A stretch of DNA of 35,768 nt from Flavobacterium pectinovorum (GTDB lineage Bacteria > Bacteroidota > Bacteroidia > Flavobacteriales > Flavobacteriaceae), in assembly GCF_006438875.1 (NCBI RefSeq), contig NZ_RCZH01000011.1, positions 1,010 to 36,777 on the forward strand, read 5' to 3'. Each line of letters starts with the position of its first letter. Position 1 is the first letter of the stretch. Shown one piece after another: positions 23,345 to 31,641 of the stretch. The notes below the pieces were generated by a model. That model worked only from the letters and a program-made list of their open reading frames with translations. It was not told the origin of the DNA and did no database searches. The position numbers and the translations under genes were made by a program.

Positions 23345-24526
23345 ATGGCAAGGGCAATTGTACACATGGATTTGGATACCTTTTTTGTATCCTGTGAAAG
23401 ACTAACCAACTCAGAATTAAGAGAGATACCTCTTATTATTGGTGGCGGCGATCGTGGTGTTGTGGCGTCTTGTTCGTATGAAGCCCGACGCTTTGGAGTG
23501 CGTTCTGCGATGCCTATTCACATGGCGATGAAACTTTGTCCACAAGCCAAAATCATGAAAGGTGATATGGAATTGTATTCTCGCTTATCACATGATGTTA
23601 CGCAAGTGATTCAGGAAAAAGCTCCAATAATGGAAAAAGCCAGTATCGATGAATTTTATCTCGATATTACCGGAATGGATAAATTTCACGGCAGTTATAA
23701 ATGGACCGATGAATTGGCACAATCTGTAATTAAAGAAACTGGGCTCCCTATTAGTTTTTCATTATCTATTAATAAAACCGTCTCTAAAATCGCTACTGGC
23801 GAAGGCAAACCAGTAGGGAATCTCGAAATTCCGGAACAAGGTGTACAAGCCTTTTTGAATCCATTATCGATTCAAAAAATTCCTATGGTTGGAAATGTGA
23901 CTTTTCAGCTTTTGTCCCGAATTGGTATTCGAACCATACAGACTTTATCTGAAATGCCTGCCGAAGTTTTACAGCAAATGATTGGTAAAAATGGCTTGGA
24001 CATCTGGAAAAAAGCCAACGGAATTGATCATACGCCTGTTGAACCTTATAGCGAAAGAAAATCGATTTCTACCGAACATACTTTTTCTCAAGATACTATT
24101 GATCTCGCAAAACTCAATCGAGTGCTTCTGGGAATGGTCGAAAAACTGGCTTTCCAACTTCGATCTGAGCAATGGCTAACTTCAACAATTACAGTTAAAA
24201 TACGTTATGCCAATTTTGATACCGAAACCAAACAATGCAAAATCGCTTATACTTCAGCAGATCATATTCTGACCAAAAATGTAACGGATCTTTTTGACAA
24301 GGTGTATCAACGTCGTATGCGATTACGTTTGATTGGTATTCGCTTCAGCGGATTGGTTCGCGGAACGTATCAAATTGATCTTTTTGAAGATACTCAGGAA
24401 ATGTTATCACTTTATGCCGCGATGGATAAAATGAAAAGCCGTTACGGTTTCGATGCCGTTATGCGTTGCGCAGGAGCTCATTTTAAACCTAATAATAAAG
24501 ACGAAATTTTAAAACGTATCAAATAA
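23345..24526 (+). CDS. dinB: DinB-family Y-family DNA polymerase (Pol IV-like)
   Basis: 393 residues. Y-family polymerases copy damaged DNA. The catalytic acids are Asp9 (HMDLDTFF) and Asp102/Glu103 (ASIDEFYLD); Phe13/Phe14 hold the steric-gate position. The GKPVGNLEIP and IPMVGNVTFQLL helix-hairpin-helix regions and the little-finger domain follow. A sliding-clamp motif QIDLF is at 343-347, not at the very end as in many DinB proteins; a charged tail follows it. A purine-rich AAGGA precedes the ATG closely. The next gene starts three bases after the stop, so dinB and dnaE are one operon, facing the S24 repressor. Confidence 0.95.
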   Translation: MARAIVHMDLDTFFVSCERLTNSELREIPLIIGGGDRGVVASCSYEARRFGVRSAMPIHMAMKLCPQAKIMKGDMELYSRLSHDVTQVIQEKAPIMEKASIDEFYLDITGMDKFHGSYKWTDELAQSVIKETGLPISFSLSINKTVSKIATGEGKPVGNLEIPEQGVQAFLNPLSIQKIPMVGNVTFQLLSRIGIRTIQTLSEMPAEVLQQMIGKNGLDIWKKANGIDHTPVEPYSERKSISTEHTFSQDTIDLAKLNRVLLGMVEKLAFQLRSEQWLTSTITVKIRYANFDTETKQCKIAYTSADHILTKNVTDLFDKVYQRRMRLRLIGIRFSGLVRGTYQIDLFEDTQEMLSLYAAMDKMKSRYGFDAVMRCAGAHFKPNNKDEILKRIK

Positions 24527-24529
24527 ACC

Positions 24530-27500
24530 ATGTACCTCAATTGTCATTCATATCATTCGCTTCGTTATGGCACGATTTCTCTCGATAAACTTATCGGGCA
24601 GGCTATTTCTTGCGGTGTAAAAGCTATGGCACTTACGGATATTAATACCGTGACAGGAATTTATGATTTTATAAGAGCCTGTGATGAAAAAAAAATCAAA
24701 CCTCTTGTGGGAATGGAATTTCGATGGAATCATCAATTTCGATATATCGGTCTGGCTAAAAATGCCGAAGGATTAGGCGAAATGAATCGGTTTTTAACGG
24801 ATCATAATTTCAGCGGAGAATCTTTGCCTTTAATTGCTCCTGAATTTAATTCGGTTTTTGTTATTTATACTTTAGAAAATGCTCCGAAAACTCTTCGGGA
24901 AAATGAATTTATCGGAATTCGTCCCGATGAAGTTTCTAAGCTTTTTACTTCTGAATTTAAAAATAGAATTTCCAAAATGGTAATTCTTCAATCGGTAACT
25001 TTTACAAATAAAAAAGAATTTAACCTGCATAAAATTCTGCGTGCGATTGATACGAATATCATTTTATCGAAACTTACAGAAGCTGATTATTGCAGAACTT
25101 CTGAAAAAATATTGCCTTTAGAAGCGCTTTTGCCTTTCTATGAAAATTACCCTGAAATTATTGCCAATACGCAACACATAATCGATTCTTGCAATTTTGA
25201 ATATGATTTTAAAGCTCCCAAGAACAAGAAATTCTATACGGAGAATCGTCAGACTGATATCGCAAAACTGACGGAATTAGCTCAGGAAGGGTTAATTTGG
25301 AGATATGGCGAAAATCATACTTTGGCAAAAGCCCGTATCGAAAAAGAACTCAAAGTAATTGACGAATTAGAATTTAGCGGTTATTTTTTAATCACTTGGG
25401 ATATTGTTCGATATAGCAATAGTCAGGGATTTATGCACATTGGCCGAGGCAGTGGCGCCAATAGTATTATCGCTTATTGCTTAGGAATTACCGATATCTG
25501 CCCAATAGAACTCGATCTATATTTTGAGCGTTTTTTGAATTTAAATCGAAAAAGTCCTCCTGATTTTGATATTGATTGGAGTTGGAAAGAACGTAACACA
25601 ATTTTAGAATATATCTTCGATAAATACGGCCGGGATCATGTTGCTTTTTGCGGAACCAATGTCGAATTTAAACACCGGTCTATTTTTAGGGAAATCGGGA
25701 AAGTGTTTGGTCTTCCAAAAGAAGAATTAGACATGCTTGCCAAAAATCCAACGACATTACACGAGACCAATTCTGTTGTAAAATTTGTACAGGAATATGG
25801 GAATATGATGCTGAAAGGTAAATATCCGAATCAGCGTAGTATGCACGCTTGCGGAATTATTATTTCTGAAGAACCCATTACCAATTATACACCTCTGGAA
25901 ATGCCTCCAAAAGGTTTTCCTATTGTGCTTTTTGACATGCATATTGCAGAAGAAATTGGTTTTGAAAAATTCGATATTCTAAGCCAGCGTGGTATTGGTC
26001 ATATTGATGACAGCGTAAAATTGATTGAGAAAAACCGAGGTATTAAAGTTGATATTCGCAATACTTCGATTTCTAAAGATGAAGCAGTTTGTAATATTTA
26101 TTTAGCAGAAGGCAAAACTATTGGTTGTTTTTATATCGAAAGCCCCGCCATGCGCGGTTTATTACGCCGACTCAATTGTGATAATTATAAAATTCTGGTA
26201 GCGGCTTCTTCAATAATTCGTCCCGGCGTGGCACAATCCGGAATGATGAAAGAGTATATTTTTCGTCATAACAATCCGGACCAGTTTCAATATTTTCATG
26301 AGGTTTTTAAAGAACATCTTGGCGAAACTTATGGTATTATGGTATATCAGGAAGATGTTATTAAAATTGCTCAACATTACGGAGGACTTCCGGCTGCTGA
26401 TGGTGATATCCTGCGTCGCGCTATGTCCGGAAAAGGAAGATCTTTAGACGCTTTACAAAAAGTAAAAGATAATTTCTTTGCTTCTTGTGCTCAAAAAGGA
26501 CATCCGGAAGGGCTGAGTCAGGAAATTTATCGTCAGATTGAATCCTTTGCCGGATTTTCTTTTTGCAAAGCACACTCAGCTTCTTATGCTGTAGAAAGTT
26601 ACCAAAGTTTATATCTCAAGATTAATTATCCTGTGGAATTTATGACGGCGGTAATCAATAATCAAGGCGGATTTTACAGAACTGAAGTTTACGTACACGA
26701 AGCACGTATGTCTGGCGGAACGATTCTTAATCCATGTGTGAATAAAAGCGAATATCAAACTACGGTTTATGGAACTGATATTTATCTCGGTTTTATGCAT
26801 TTGCAAAGTTTAGAATCTAAAACGGCTCATTTAATCGAATCTGATCGGGAGAAAAATGGTAATTTTCTTTCTTTGGAGAACTTTATTAATCGGATTCCGA
26901 TTGGGATTGAAAGTATGAAAATTTTGATTTTTATAGATGCTTTTCGCTTTACAGGAAAAACCAAAAATCAGCTTTTAGTCGTTGCAAGTTTACTTTTAAA
27001 TAATTTCAAACCTGAGAACAGAAGTTTAATGCTAATGCAGGAACCCGTTAAAGAATATAAACTTCCCACTTTGGAACGTTCTTTATATGAAGATGCTTTT
27101 GACGAAATTGAGCTTTTAAGTTTCCCTGTTTCCTGTACTGTTTTTGATTTGCTTCAAACCAAACATCGTGGTGATATTATGGCAAAAGATTTAGTCGCAC
27201 ATCATAAAAAACAAGTTCGTATGCTGGCTTATCTGATTGCCCGAAAACAAGTTCCTACCAAAAAAGGCAATATGTATTTTGGAACGTGGATCGATCATGA
27301 AGGTACTTATTTTGATACCGCACATTTTCCGGATTCTCTGGCACAACATCCTTTTCAGGGTGGCGGTTGTTATCTCCTTTTAGGAACTGTCGAAGTCGAT
27401 TATCATTTCCCAACGATTACGATAACCAAAATGGCAAAAATGCCTTTTATTCCTGATCCGCGATATATGGATGCAAAAGATCAATATAAAACGCAACAGT

Positions 27501-27595
27501 TAATTAAGGAAGATGTTAGTCCCACGCATCGGGAACCATATCCGCAAGGACATGAAATTAATTTGCCCCGACATAGAATGAAGTTTTCAAATTAA
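24530..27595 (+). CDS. dnaE: Short DnaE-type DNA polymerase III alpha (error-prone cassette)
   Basis: 1021 residues, shorter than replicative DnaE (about 1160) and close to DnaE2/ImuC size. The order is PHP domain (1-200), palm with GRGSGANS at 305-312, catalytic PDFDIDW (Asp347, Asp349) and Asp482 (EKFDILSQRG), then the YQEDVIKIAQHYGG and RRAMSGK fingers, SFCKAHSASYAVESYQSLYLK, and an OB-type C-terminal region. All three polymerase acids are present. The PHP metal site looks worn: Asn4-Cys5-His6 replaces HxH, and DINT replaces DHGN. It begins three bases after dinB, so it is probably the second polymerase of a damage-induced translesion pair rather than the main replicase. Confidence 0.92.
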   Translation: MYLNCHSYHSLRYGTISLDKLIGQAISCGVKAMALTDINTVTGIYDFIRACDEKKIKPLVGMEFRWNHQFRYIGLAKNAEGLGEMNRFLTDHNFSGESLPLIAPEFNSVFVIYTLENAPKTLRENEFIGIRPDEVSKLFTSEFKNRISKMVILQSVTFTNKKEFNLHKILRAIDTNIILSKLTEADYCRTSEKILPLEALLPFYENYPEIIANTQHIIDSCNFEYDFKAPKNKKFYTENRQTDIAKLTELAQEGLIWRYGENHTLAKARIEKELKVIDELEFSGYFLITWDIVRYSNSQGFMHIGRGSGANSIIAYCLGITDICPIELDLYFERFLNLNRKSPPDFDIDWSWKERNTILEYIFDKYGRDHVAFCGTNVEFKHRSIFREIGKVFGLPKEELDMLAKNPTTLHETNSVVKFVQEYGNMMLKGKYPNQRSMHACGIIISEEPITNYTPLEMPPKGFPIVLFDMHIAEEIGFEKFDILSQRGIGHIDDSVKLIEKNRGIKVDIRNTSISKDEAVCNIYLAEGKTIGCFYIESPAMRGLLRRLNCDNYKILVAASSIIRPGVAQSGMMKEYIFRHNNPDQFQYFHEVFKEHLGETYGIMVYQEDVIKIAQHYGGLPAADGDILRRAMSGKGRSLDALQKVKDNFFASCAQKGHPEGLSQEIYRQIESFAGFSFCKAHSASYAVESYQSLYLKINYPVEFMTAVINNQGGFYRTEVYVHEARMSGGTILNPCVNKSEYQTTVYGTDIYLGFMHLQSLESKTAHLIESDREKNGNFLSLENFINRIPIGIESMKILIFIDAFRFTGKTKNQLLVVASLLLNNFKPENRSLMLMQEPVKEYKLPTLERSLYEDAFDEIELLSFPVSCTVFDLLQTKHRGDIMAKDLVAHHKKQVRMLAYLIARKQVPTKKGNMYFGTWIDHEGTYFDTAHFPDSLAQHPFQGGGCYLLLGTVEVDYHFPTITITKMAKMPFIPDPRYMDAKDQYKTQQLIKEDVSPTHREPYPQGHEINLPRHRMKFSN

Positions 27596-27649
27596 AATAA
27601 CTTATAGATTTTACAAGAATAAAAATAGATTTCACGTTATATACATAAG

Positions 27650-29029
27650 ATGAAAAAGCAAGAATATGCCATAGTAGACATTGAAACCACAGGTGGAAAC
27701 GCCAGTGGCAGCCGCATTACAGAAATTGCCATTATCATTCATGACGGAGAAAACGTGATTGATCGTTATGAAACGCTTGTTAATCCGGAAAAGGAAATTC
27801 CGATTTCGATTTTTGCCCTGACAGGAATTAATAACGAAATGGTTGCTAATGCACCAATCTTTGATGACATTTCAGATAAAGTTTTGGAAATGCTTACTGA
27901 CAGAATCTTCGTCGCACATAATGTCAATTTTGATTATTCTTTTGTTCGCCATCAACTCGAGCAAGCAGGTTTTAAATGGACAGCAAGAAAACTATGCACC
28001 GTTCGCGCAGCAAGAAAAATCAGACCTGGTTTTGCATCATACAGTTTGGGAAAACTTTGCAATTCGCTCGACATACCTTTAGAAAACCAGCATCGTGCCG
28101 GCGGTGATGCAGCTGCGACTGCTATATTATTCTCGCGATTACTCGAATGGGACGATGAAGGTCATATTGAACAAATGATCAAAAACACGTCACAAGATCA
28201 GCGTTTACCGCCAAATCTCCCTCCTGAAGATTTTAATAACTTGCCTGAAAAACCAGGTGTCTATTATTTTTATAATGAGGTTAAAAAAGTAATTTATGTT
28301 GGAAAAGCAATCAACTTAAAAAAACGCGTAGCATCTCATTTTAGCGGTCATAAAATTAATCCGCAAAGGCAACATTTTTTAAGGGATATTTACTCCATTT
28401 CCTTTGAAGTCTGTGGCAACGAATTAATGGCTCTTCTATTAGAATGTACCGAAATTAAACACCTTTGGCCAACTTACAATAGAGCGTTAAAGCGGTTTGA
28501 ACCCAAATTTGGATTGTATCAATATGAAGCCCGCAATGGATACAAATATCTGGCAATTGGAAAACTCAATAAATTTCAGTCGTGCATTGAGCATTTCAGC
28601 AGTATACATGAAGCAACAAATATATTGCGGAGTTTAGCAGAACAATTTGAAATTGATTATAGATTTTGCAAATATTCGAGACCTGAAGAAGGAGAAATAT
28701 TTCAAAATAACGATATAAAAGATTTACCGGGTGTTTCACTCCACAATGAGCAAGTCGACAATGCTATTGATTTTTTATTAAACAACAGACCCACTTTTGC
28801 AATTATAGAGAAAGGAAGAACAGCACAAGAACGAAGTTGCATCTGGATAGAAAATGGTCATTTTTATGGTATGGGATATATTCCAACAGATGTTGCGATT
28901 ACTGATCCGTCAGAAGTAAAAAATTATGCTACGCCTTATAAAAGCAATCAATACATTGTGCAATTGATTTTTGCTTATGCAGAGAAAAATCCCCGAAAAG
29001 TATTCTTTAACAAACAGTTTCTGAAATAA
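27650..29029 (+). CDS. DnaQ-like exonuclease fused to a GIY-YIG nuclease
   Basis: 459 residues. Residues ~5-168 are a DEDDh exonuclease: Asp10/Glu12 (VDIETTG), Asp95 (HNVNFDYSF), His148 and Asp153 (HRAGGDAAAT). Residues ~198-275 are a GIY-YIG (UvrC N-terminal/Cho-like) domain: PGVYYF, VIYVGKA and Arg226 in INLKKRV. A C-terminal ~180-residue part is of unknown fold. Fusions of this kind are known in Bacteroidota and actinobacteria (the Rv2191 type). The GIY-YIG part of UvrC or Cho cuts 3' of lesions; the exonuclease could enlarge the gap or proofread. It follows dnaE by 54 bases on the same strand and may be part of the damage operon. Confidence 0.88.
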   Translation: MKKQEYAIVDIETTGGNASGSRITEIAIIIHDGENVIDRYETLVNPEKEIPISIFALTGINNEMVANAPIFDDISDKVLEMLTDRIFVAHNVNFDYSFVRHQLEQAGFKWTARKLCTVRAARKIRPGFASYSLGKLCNSLDIPLENQHRAGGDAAATAILFSRLLEWDDEGHIEQMIKNTSQDQRLPPNLPPEDFNNLPEKPGVYYFYNEVKKVIYVGKAINLKKRVASHFSGHKINPQRQHFLRDIYSISFEVCGNELMALLLECTEIKHLWPTYNRALKRFEPKFGLYQYEARNGYKYLAIGKLNKFQSCIEHFSSIHEATNILRSLAEQFEIDYRFCKYSRPEEGEIFQNNDIKDLPGVSLHNEQVDNAIDFLLNNRPTFAIIEKGRTAQERSCIWIENGHFYGMGYIPTDVAITDPSEVKNYATPYKSNQYIVQLIFAYAEKNPRKVFFNKQFLK

Positions 29030-29100
29030 GAACATGGATTTGTGTAAATGTAAAGGCGCAAAAAGCTGTAAATTTAATGATACAACTAATTAAATCTACT

Positions 29101-29877
29101 ATGAAAATAGCAACTTATAACGTAAACGGGGTCAACGGGCGCTTAAACGTATTACTGAAATGGCTTGAAGAAACGACTCCGGATATTGTGTGCCTGCAGG
29201 AATTAAAAGCGCCGCAGGATAGATTTCCGATTAAAGCGATTAATGATGCAGGATACAATGCCATTTGGCACGGACAAAAGCAATGGAATGGCGTTGCAAT
29301 TCTGGCGCGCCATATGGAGATTGAAGAAATAACACGCACTCTTCCGGGTGATGATGAGGATATTCAAAGTCGTTATATTGAGGCTTTGATTAATGGTATT
29401 GTAATCGCATGTCTTTATCTCCCAAACGGAAATCCTGCGCCAGGACCTAAATTAGAATATAAATTAAAATGGTTTGATCGTCTGGCTGATCGTGCCGAAA
29501 CACTTTTGAGTTTAAAAGTTCCGGTAATAATAGTTGGAGATTATAATGTGATGCCAACAGAACTGGATGTTTATAAACCTGAGAAATGGGTAAACGACGC
29601 TCTTTTTTTACCCGAAGTTAGAAAAGCTTTTGCAGCTATTGTCTCGCAAGGATGGACAGATGCGATTCGAACCTTATATCCTGACGAGAAAATTTACACC
29701 TTTTGGGATTATTTCAGAAAGGCTTATGAGCGGGATGCCGGCCTTAGAATTGATCATTTTTTACTAAGTCCACAACTAGCAAAAAAACTGCTTTCCGGAG
29801 GAGTTGACCGTCATGTGCGGGAATGGGAAAAAACAAGTGACCATGCTCCTGTATGGATTGAAATTGACACAAAATAA
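29101..29877 (+). CDS. xthA: Exodeoxyribonuclease III (AP endonuclease)
   Basis: 258 residues from ATG 29101; an in-frame ATG at 29077 would add eight residues, but the family begins MKIATYNVNGV. Motifs: Asn7, Glu34 (CLQELK), Tyr106 (LYLPNG), Asp147/Asn149 (GDYNVMP) and Asp247-His248 (SDHAPV). Exonuclease III cuts at abasic sites and trims 3' blocking groups in base-excision repair. It ends seven bases before the AlkB-like gene, so the two are cotranscribed. The 71-base gap before it has no exact promoter box. Confidence 0.95.
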   Translation: MKIATYNVNGVNGRLNVLLKWLEETTPDIVCLQELKAPQDRFPIKAINDAGYNAIWHGQKQWNGVAILARHMEIEEITRTLPGDDEDIQSRYIEALINGIVIACLYLPNGNPAPGPKLEYKLKWFDRLADRAETLLSLKVPVIIVGDYNVMPTELDVYKPEKWVNDALFLPEVRKAFAAIVSQGWTDAIRTLYPDEKIYTFWDYFRKAYERDAGLRIDHFLLSPQLAKKLLSGGVDRHVREWEKTSDHAPVWIEIDTK

Positions 29878-29884
29878 CTGAACA

Positions 29885-30511
29885 ATGACATTATTTAGCG
29901 ATACCGAATTATTTGCCACAGGTTTAGCAGGAAAAAAAGTATTTGACCTGCCTGATGCAGAACTTATTTTGATCGATAATTTCTTCACCAAAGAAGAATC
30001 TGATCGTTTTTATGAAAAATTACTCCATCAAACTAAATGGAGAGAATACGAAATGGAAATGTATGATAAAATCGTTACAGCTCCCCGAATGATTTCCTGG
30101 TATGAAGACAAAGATAATACCGGAGCAGACCAAAATGGTCCTGACTGGACTTATGAATTATTAACTATTAGAGGTCGCGTTGAAAGAGAAACTCAGCTTG
30201 ATTTTAATAGTTTATTGCTCAATTTATATCGAAACGGCAATGATGGGGTTGCATGGCATAGCGATAAAGAGCATAATTCAGGACCAAATCCTATTATTGC
30301 TTCTGTAACTTTTGGAGAAACCAGAATGTTTAGAATGCGTCATAAATTCCGCAAAGAAATTCCGCAAGTAGAAATTCCTTTACATCATGGTTCTTTTTTA
30401 TTAATGGCGGGTACAACCAATAGTTTCTGGCAACATCAGGTTCCTAAAACGGCCAAAAATGTTTTACCCAGAATCAATTTAACCTTTAGAAGAACTAAAC
30501 GAAGTGAATGA
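29885..30511 (+). CDS. AlkB-like 2-oxoglutarate/Fe(II) dioxygenase
   Basis: 208 residues. AlkB-family enzymes oxidatively remove methyl groups from alkylated bases. The iron ligands are His125, Asp127 (WHSDKEHN) and His184 (WQHQVPK), and the 2-oxoglutarate site is R196-x5-R202 (RINLTFR). The length and the LNLYRNGNDGVAWHSD segment resemble the ALKBH2-like bacterial branch rather than E. coli AlkB itself, so I leave the symbol empty. It starts seven bases after xthA. Together they give base-excision and direct-reversal repair beside the polymerase cassette. Confidence 0.92.
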   Translation: MTLFSDTELFATGLAGKKVFDLPDAELILIDNFFTKEESDRFYEKLLHQTKWREYEMEMYDKIVTAPRMISWYEDKDNTGADQNGPDWTYELLTIRGRVERETQLDFNSLLLNLYRNGNDGVAWHSDKEHNSGPNPIIASVTFGETRMFRMRHKFRKEIPQVEIPLHHGSFLLMAGTTNSFWQHQVPKTAKNVLPRINLTFRRTKRSE

Positions 30512-30618
30512 TTATAAATGACTATAAATGAGTTTATAACGACGAGGAAAATTCCTCCTCTAAAAGTTAAAATACTCAGTGTATGCACCTTTTATTAGGC
30601 AGAACCTATCTTTTTTAC

Positions 30619-30626
30619 TATTTTTG
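30619..30626 (+). promoter_or_regulatory. Putative -7 box for the DUF1810 gene
   Basis: TATTTTTG, an exact TAnnTTTG match, 30-37 bases before the ATG at 30656. The 144-base gap also holds a GAGGAAAATTCCTC hairpin at 30544-30557 that may end the AlkB transcript, though without a T-run. Confidence 0.45.
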
Positions 30627-30655
30627 CAACCTTTTTTTATATATAAATTACCAAA

Positions 30656-31117
30656 ATGGCTCACTCAAACAATGATTTATTGCGTTTCTTAGATGCGCAA
30701 AATAAACTTTATCTTACTGCTTTTTCTGAAATCAAAAAAGGAAAAAAGGAAACACACTGGATGTGGTTCATTTTTCCTCAGATTAAAGGATTAGGCACAA
30801 GTGATACAGCAAATTATTACGCCATTAACGATCTGAAAGAAGCAACCGAATATTTGGAACATCCTATTTTAGGAAAACATCTTATAGAAATTTCAGAATT
30901 ATTTTTGACTTTTAAAAGAAAATCAGCAGATGGGATTTTAGGTGATTTAGATGCACGCAAATTACGTTCTTCTATGACACTTTTCTCTTTGGTAGAAAAT
31001 ACAAATCCTGTATTCCAAGAAGTTTTAGAAGCTTTTTTCTCTGGAGAATCAGATCCTCTTACGTTATCTATTATTAATTCAACTATAAAATCATCTGTCG
31101 AAACTGAAATGGTGTAA
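30656..31117 (+). CDS. DUF1810 family protein
   Basis: 153 residues, soluble. The family pattern is clear: FLDAQNKLYLTAFSEIKKGKKETHWMWFIFPQIKGLG, then YYAINDLKEATEYLEHPILGKHL, LGDLDARKLRSSMTLF, and the F..VL..FF.G..D..TL end. The length is normal. The family has been mislabelled calpastatin in some databases; its role is unknown. It has its own promoter box and a strong terminator, so it is a separate unit after the repair genes. Confidence 0.88.
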   Translation: MAHSNNDLLRFLDAQNKLYLTAFSEIKKGKKETHWMWFIFPQIKGLGTSDTANYYAINDLKEATEYLEHPILGKHLIEISELFLTFKRKSADGILGDLDARKLRSSMTLFSLVENTNPVFQEVLEAFFSGESDPLTLSIINSTIKSSVETEMV

Positions 31118-31151
31118 TGTACTCCAACGGTTTTACCGGATTATTTAAATT

Positions 31152-31202
31152 AAAAGACACTACGTTTTTTTGCTTTCGCAAATTGGTAGTGTCTTTTTTT
31201 TT
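31152..31202 (+). terminator. Rho-independent terminator after the DUF1810 gene
   Basis: AAAAGACACTAC pairs with GTAGTGTCTTTT over 12 bp, a 22-base loop between, and a T-run follows. The A-run on the other side means it could also work for the opposite strand. Confidence 0.8.
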
Positions 31203-31203
31203 A

Positions 31204-31594
31204 GCCCACGGATTTGGCAGATTAAACTGATTTACGCAGATCTCTATTTTTTTTGTCACTGAAATAGACAAAAATTGTGGTTATCATTGCGAAGAATGGA
31301 TTAAAATCCATCCCTACAATATATTTTGTTCCTCCGGAACCCTTTCTAAAATTCCGAAGGAATGGGTTATTTTGTAACAAAGTCCCAAGGCTTCGGGATT
31401 AATACGTTGAAAAAGACAAAAAGATTTGGTTTTATCATAGAAATCGAAATGACAAGATTATGGATTTATCAAAATAATTACATAAAAAATGCCTTGTCAA
31501 AAACAAGGCATTTTATTTATTTTAATCATACAGGAAACAACAAAAAGTTAAAAAAAACTAGCCTAAACCCGTTTAATCCTTAAAATCCGTGGGC
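31204..31594. repeat. Repeat block bounded by inverted GCCCACGGATTT arms
   Basis: GCCCACGGATTT (31204-31215) and AAATCCGTGGGC (31583-31594) are exact inverse complements. Both sit in the 'cacggattt...agattaaactgattta' type text that also forms the outer arms of 17777-17939. The inside carries several small hairpins and a terminator, so this may be a nested composite. Confidence 0.5.
31485..31516. terminator. Bidirectional terminator before the permease stop
   Basis: AAAAATGCCTTGT and ACAAGGCATTTT form a stem around a five-base loop, with A-rich and T-rich flanks on the two sides. It suits the minus-strand permease, whose stop is at 31642, as well as any plus-strand read-through. Confidence 0.7.
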
Positions 31595-31641
31595 AATTTA
31601 ACCTTTGCTCCTTTGTACCTCTGAACCTTTGTACCTTTTTT

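Larger units (their letters stand above)
31118..31641. other. 524-base convergent gap with terminators and repeats
   Basis: No convincing gene. A 73-codon frame at 31362-31583 reads through repeat DNA and is rejected. The gap holds the DUF1810 terminator (31152-31202), a repeat unit bounded by inverted arms (31204-31594), and a second terminator (31485-31516). Within it lie GTTCCTCCGGAAC and ATTCCGAAGGAAT hairpins of the same style as the repeats around the PAP2 gene. Confidence 0.6.

Noticed and set aside
23260..23409. 50-residue N-terminal extension of the S24 repressor
   Set aside because: It would overlap dinB and both promoter boxes; the helix-turn-helix starts right after the ATG at 23259.
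27650..29029. UvrC for the fusion nuclease
   Set aside because: Only the GIY-YIG part is shared; the UVR, RNase H-like and C-terminal HhH regions of UvrC are absent, and an exonuclease is fused in front.
31362..31583. 73-codon frame in the gap before the permease
   Set aside because: It runs through hairpin repeats and a terminator, and its translation is low-complexity with no family likeness.
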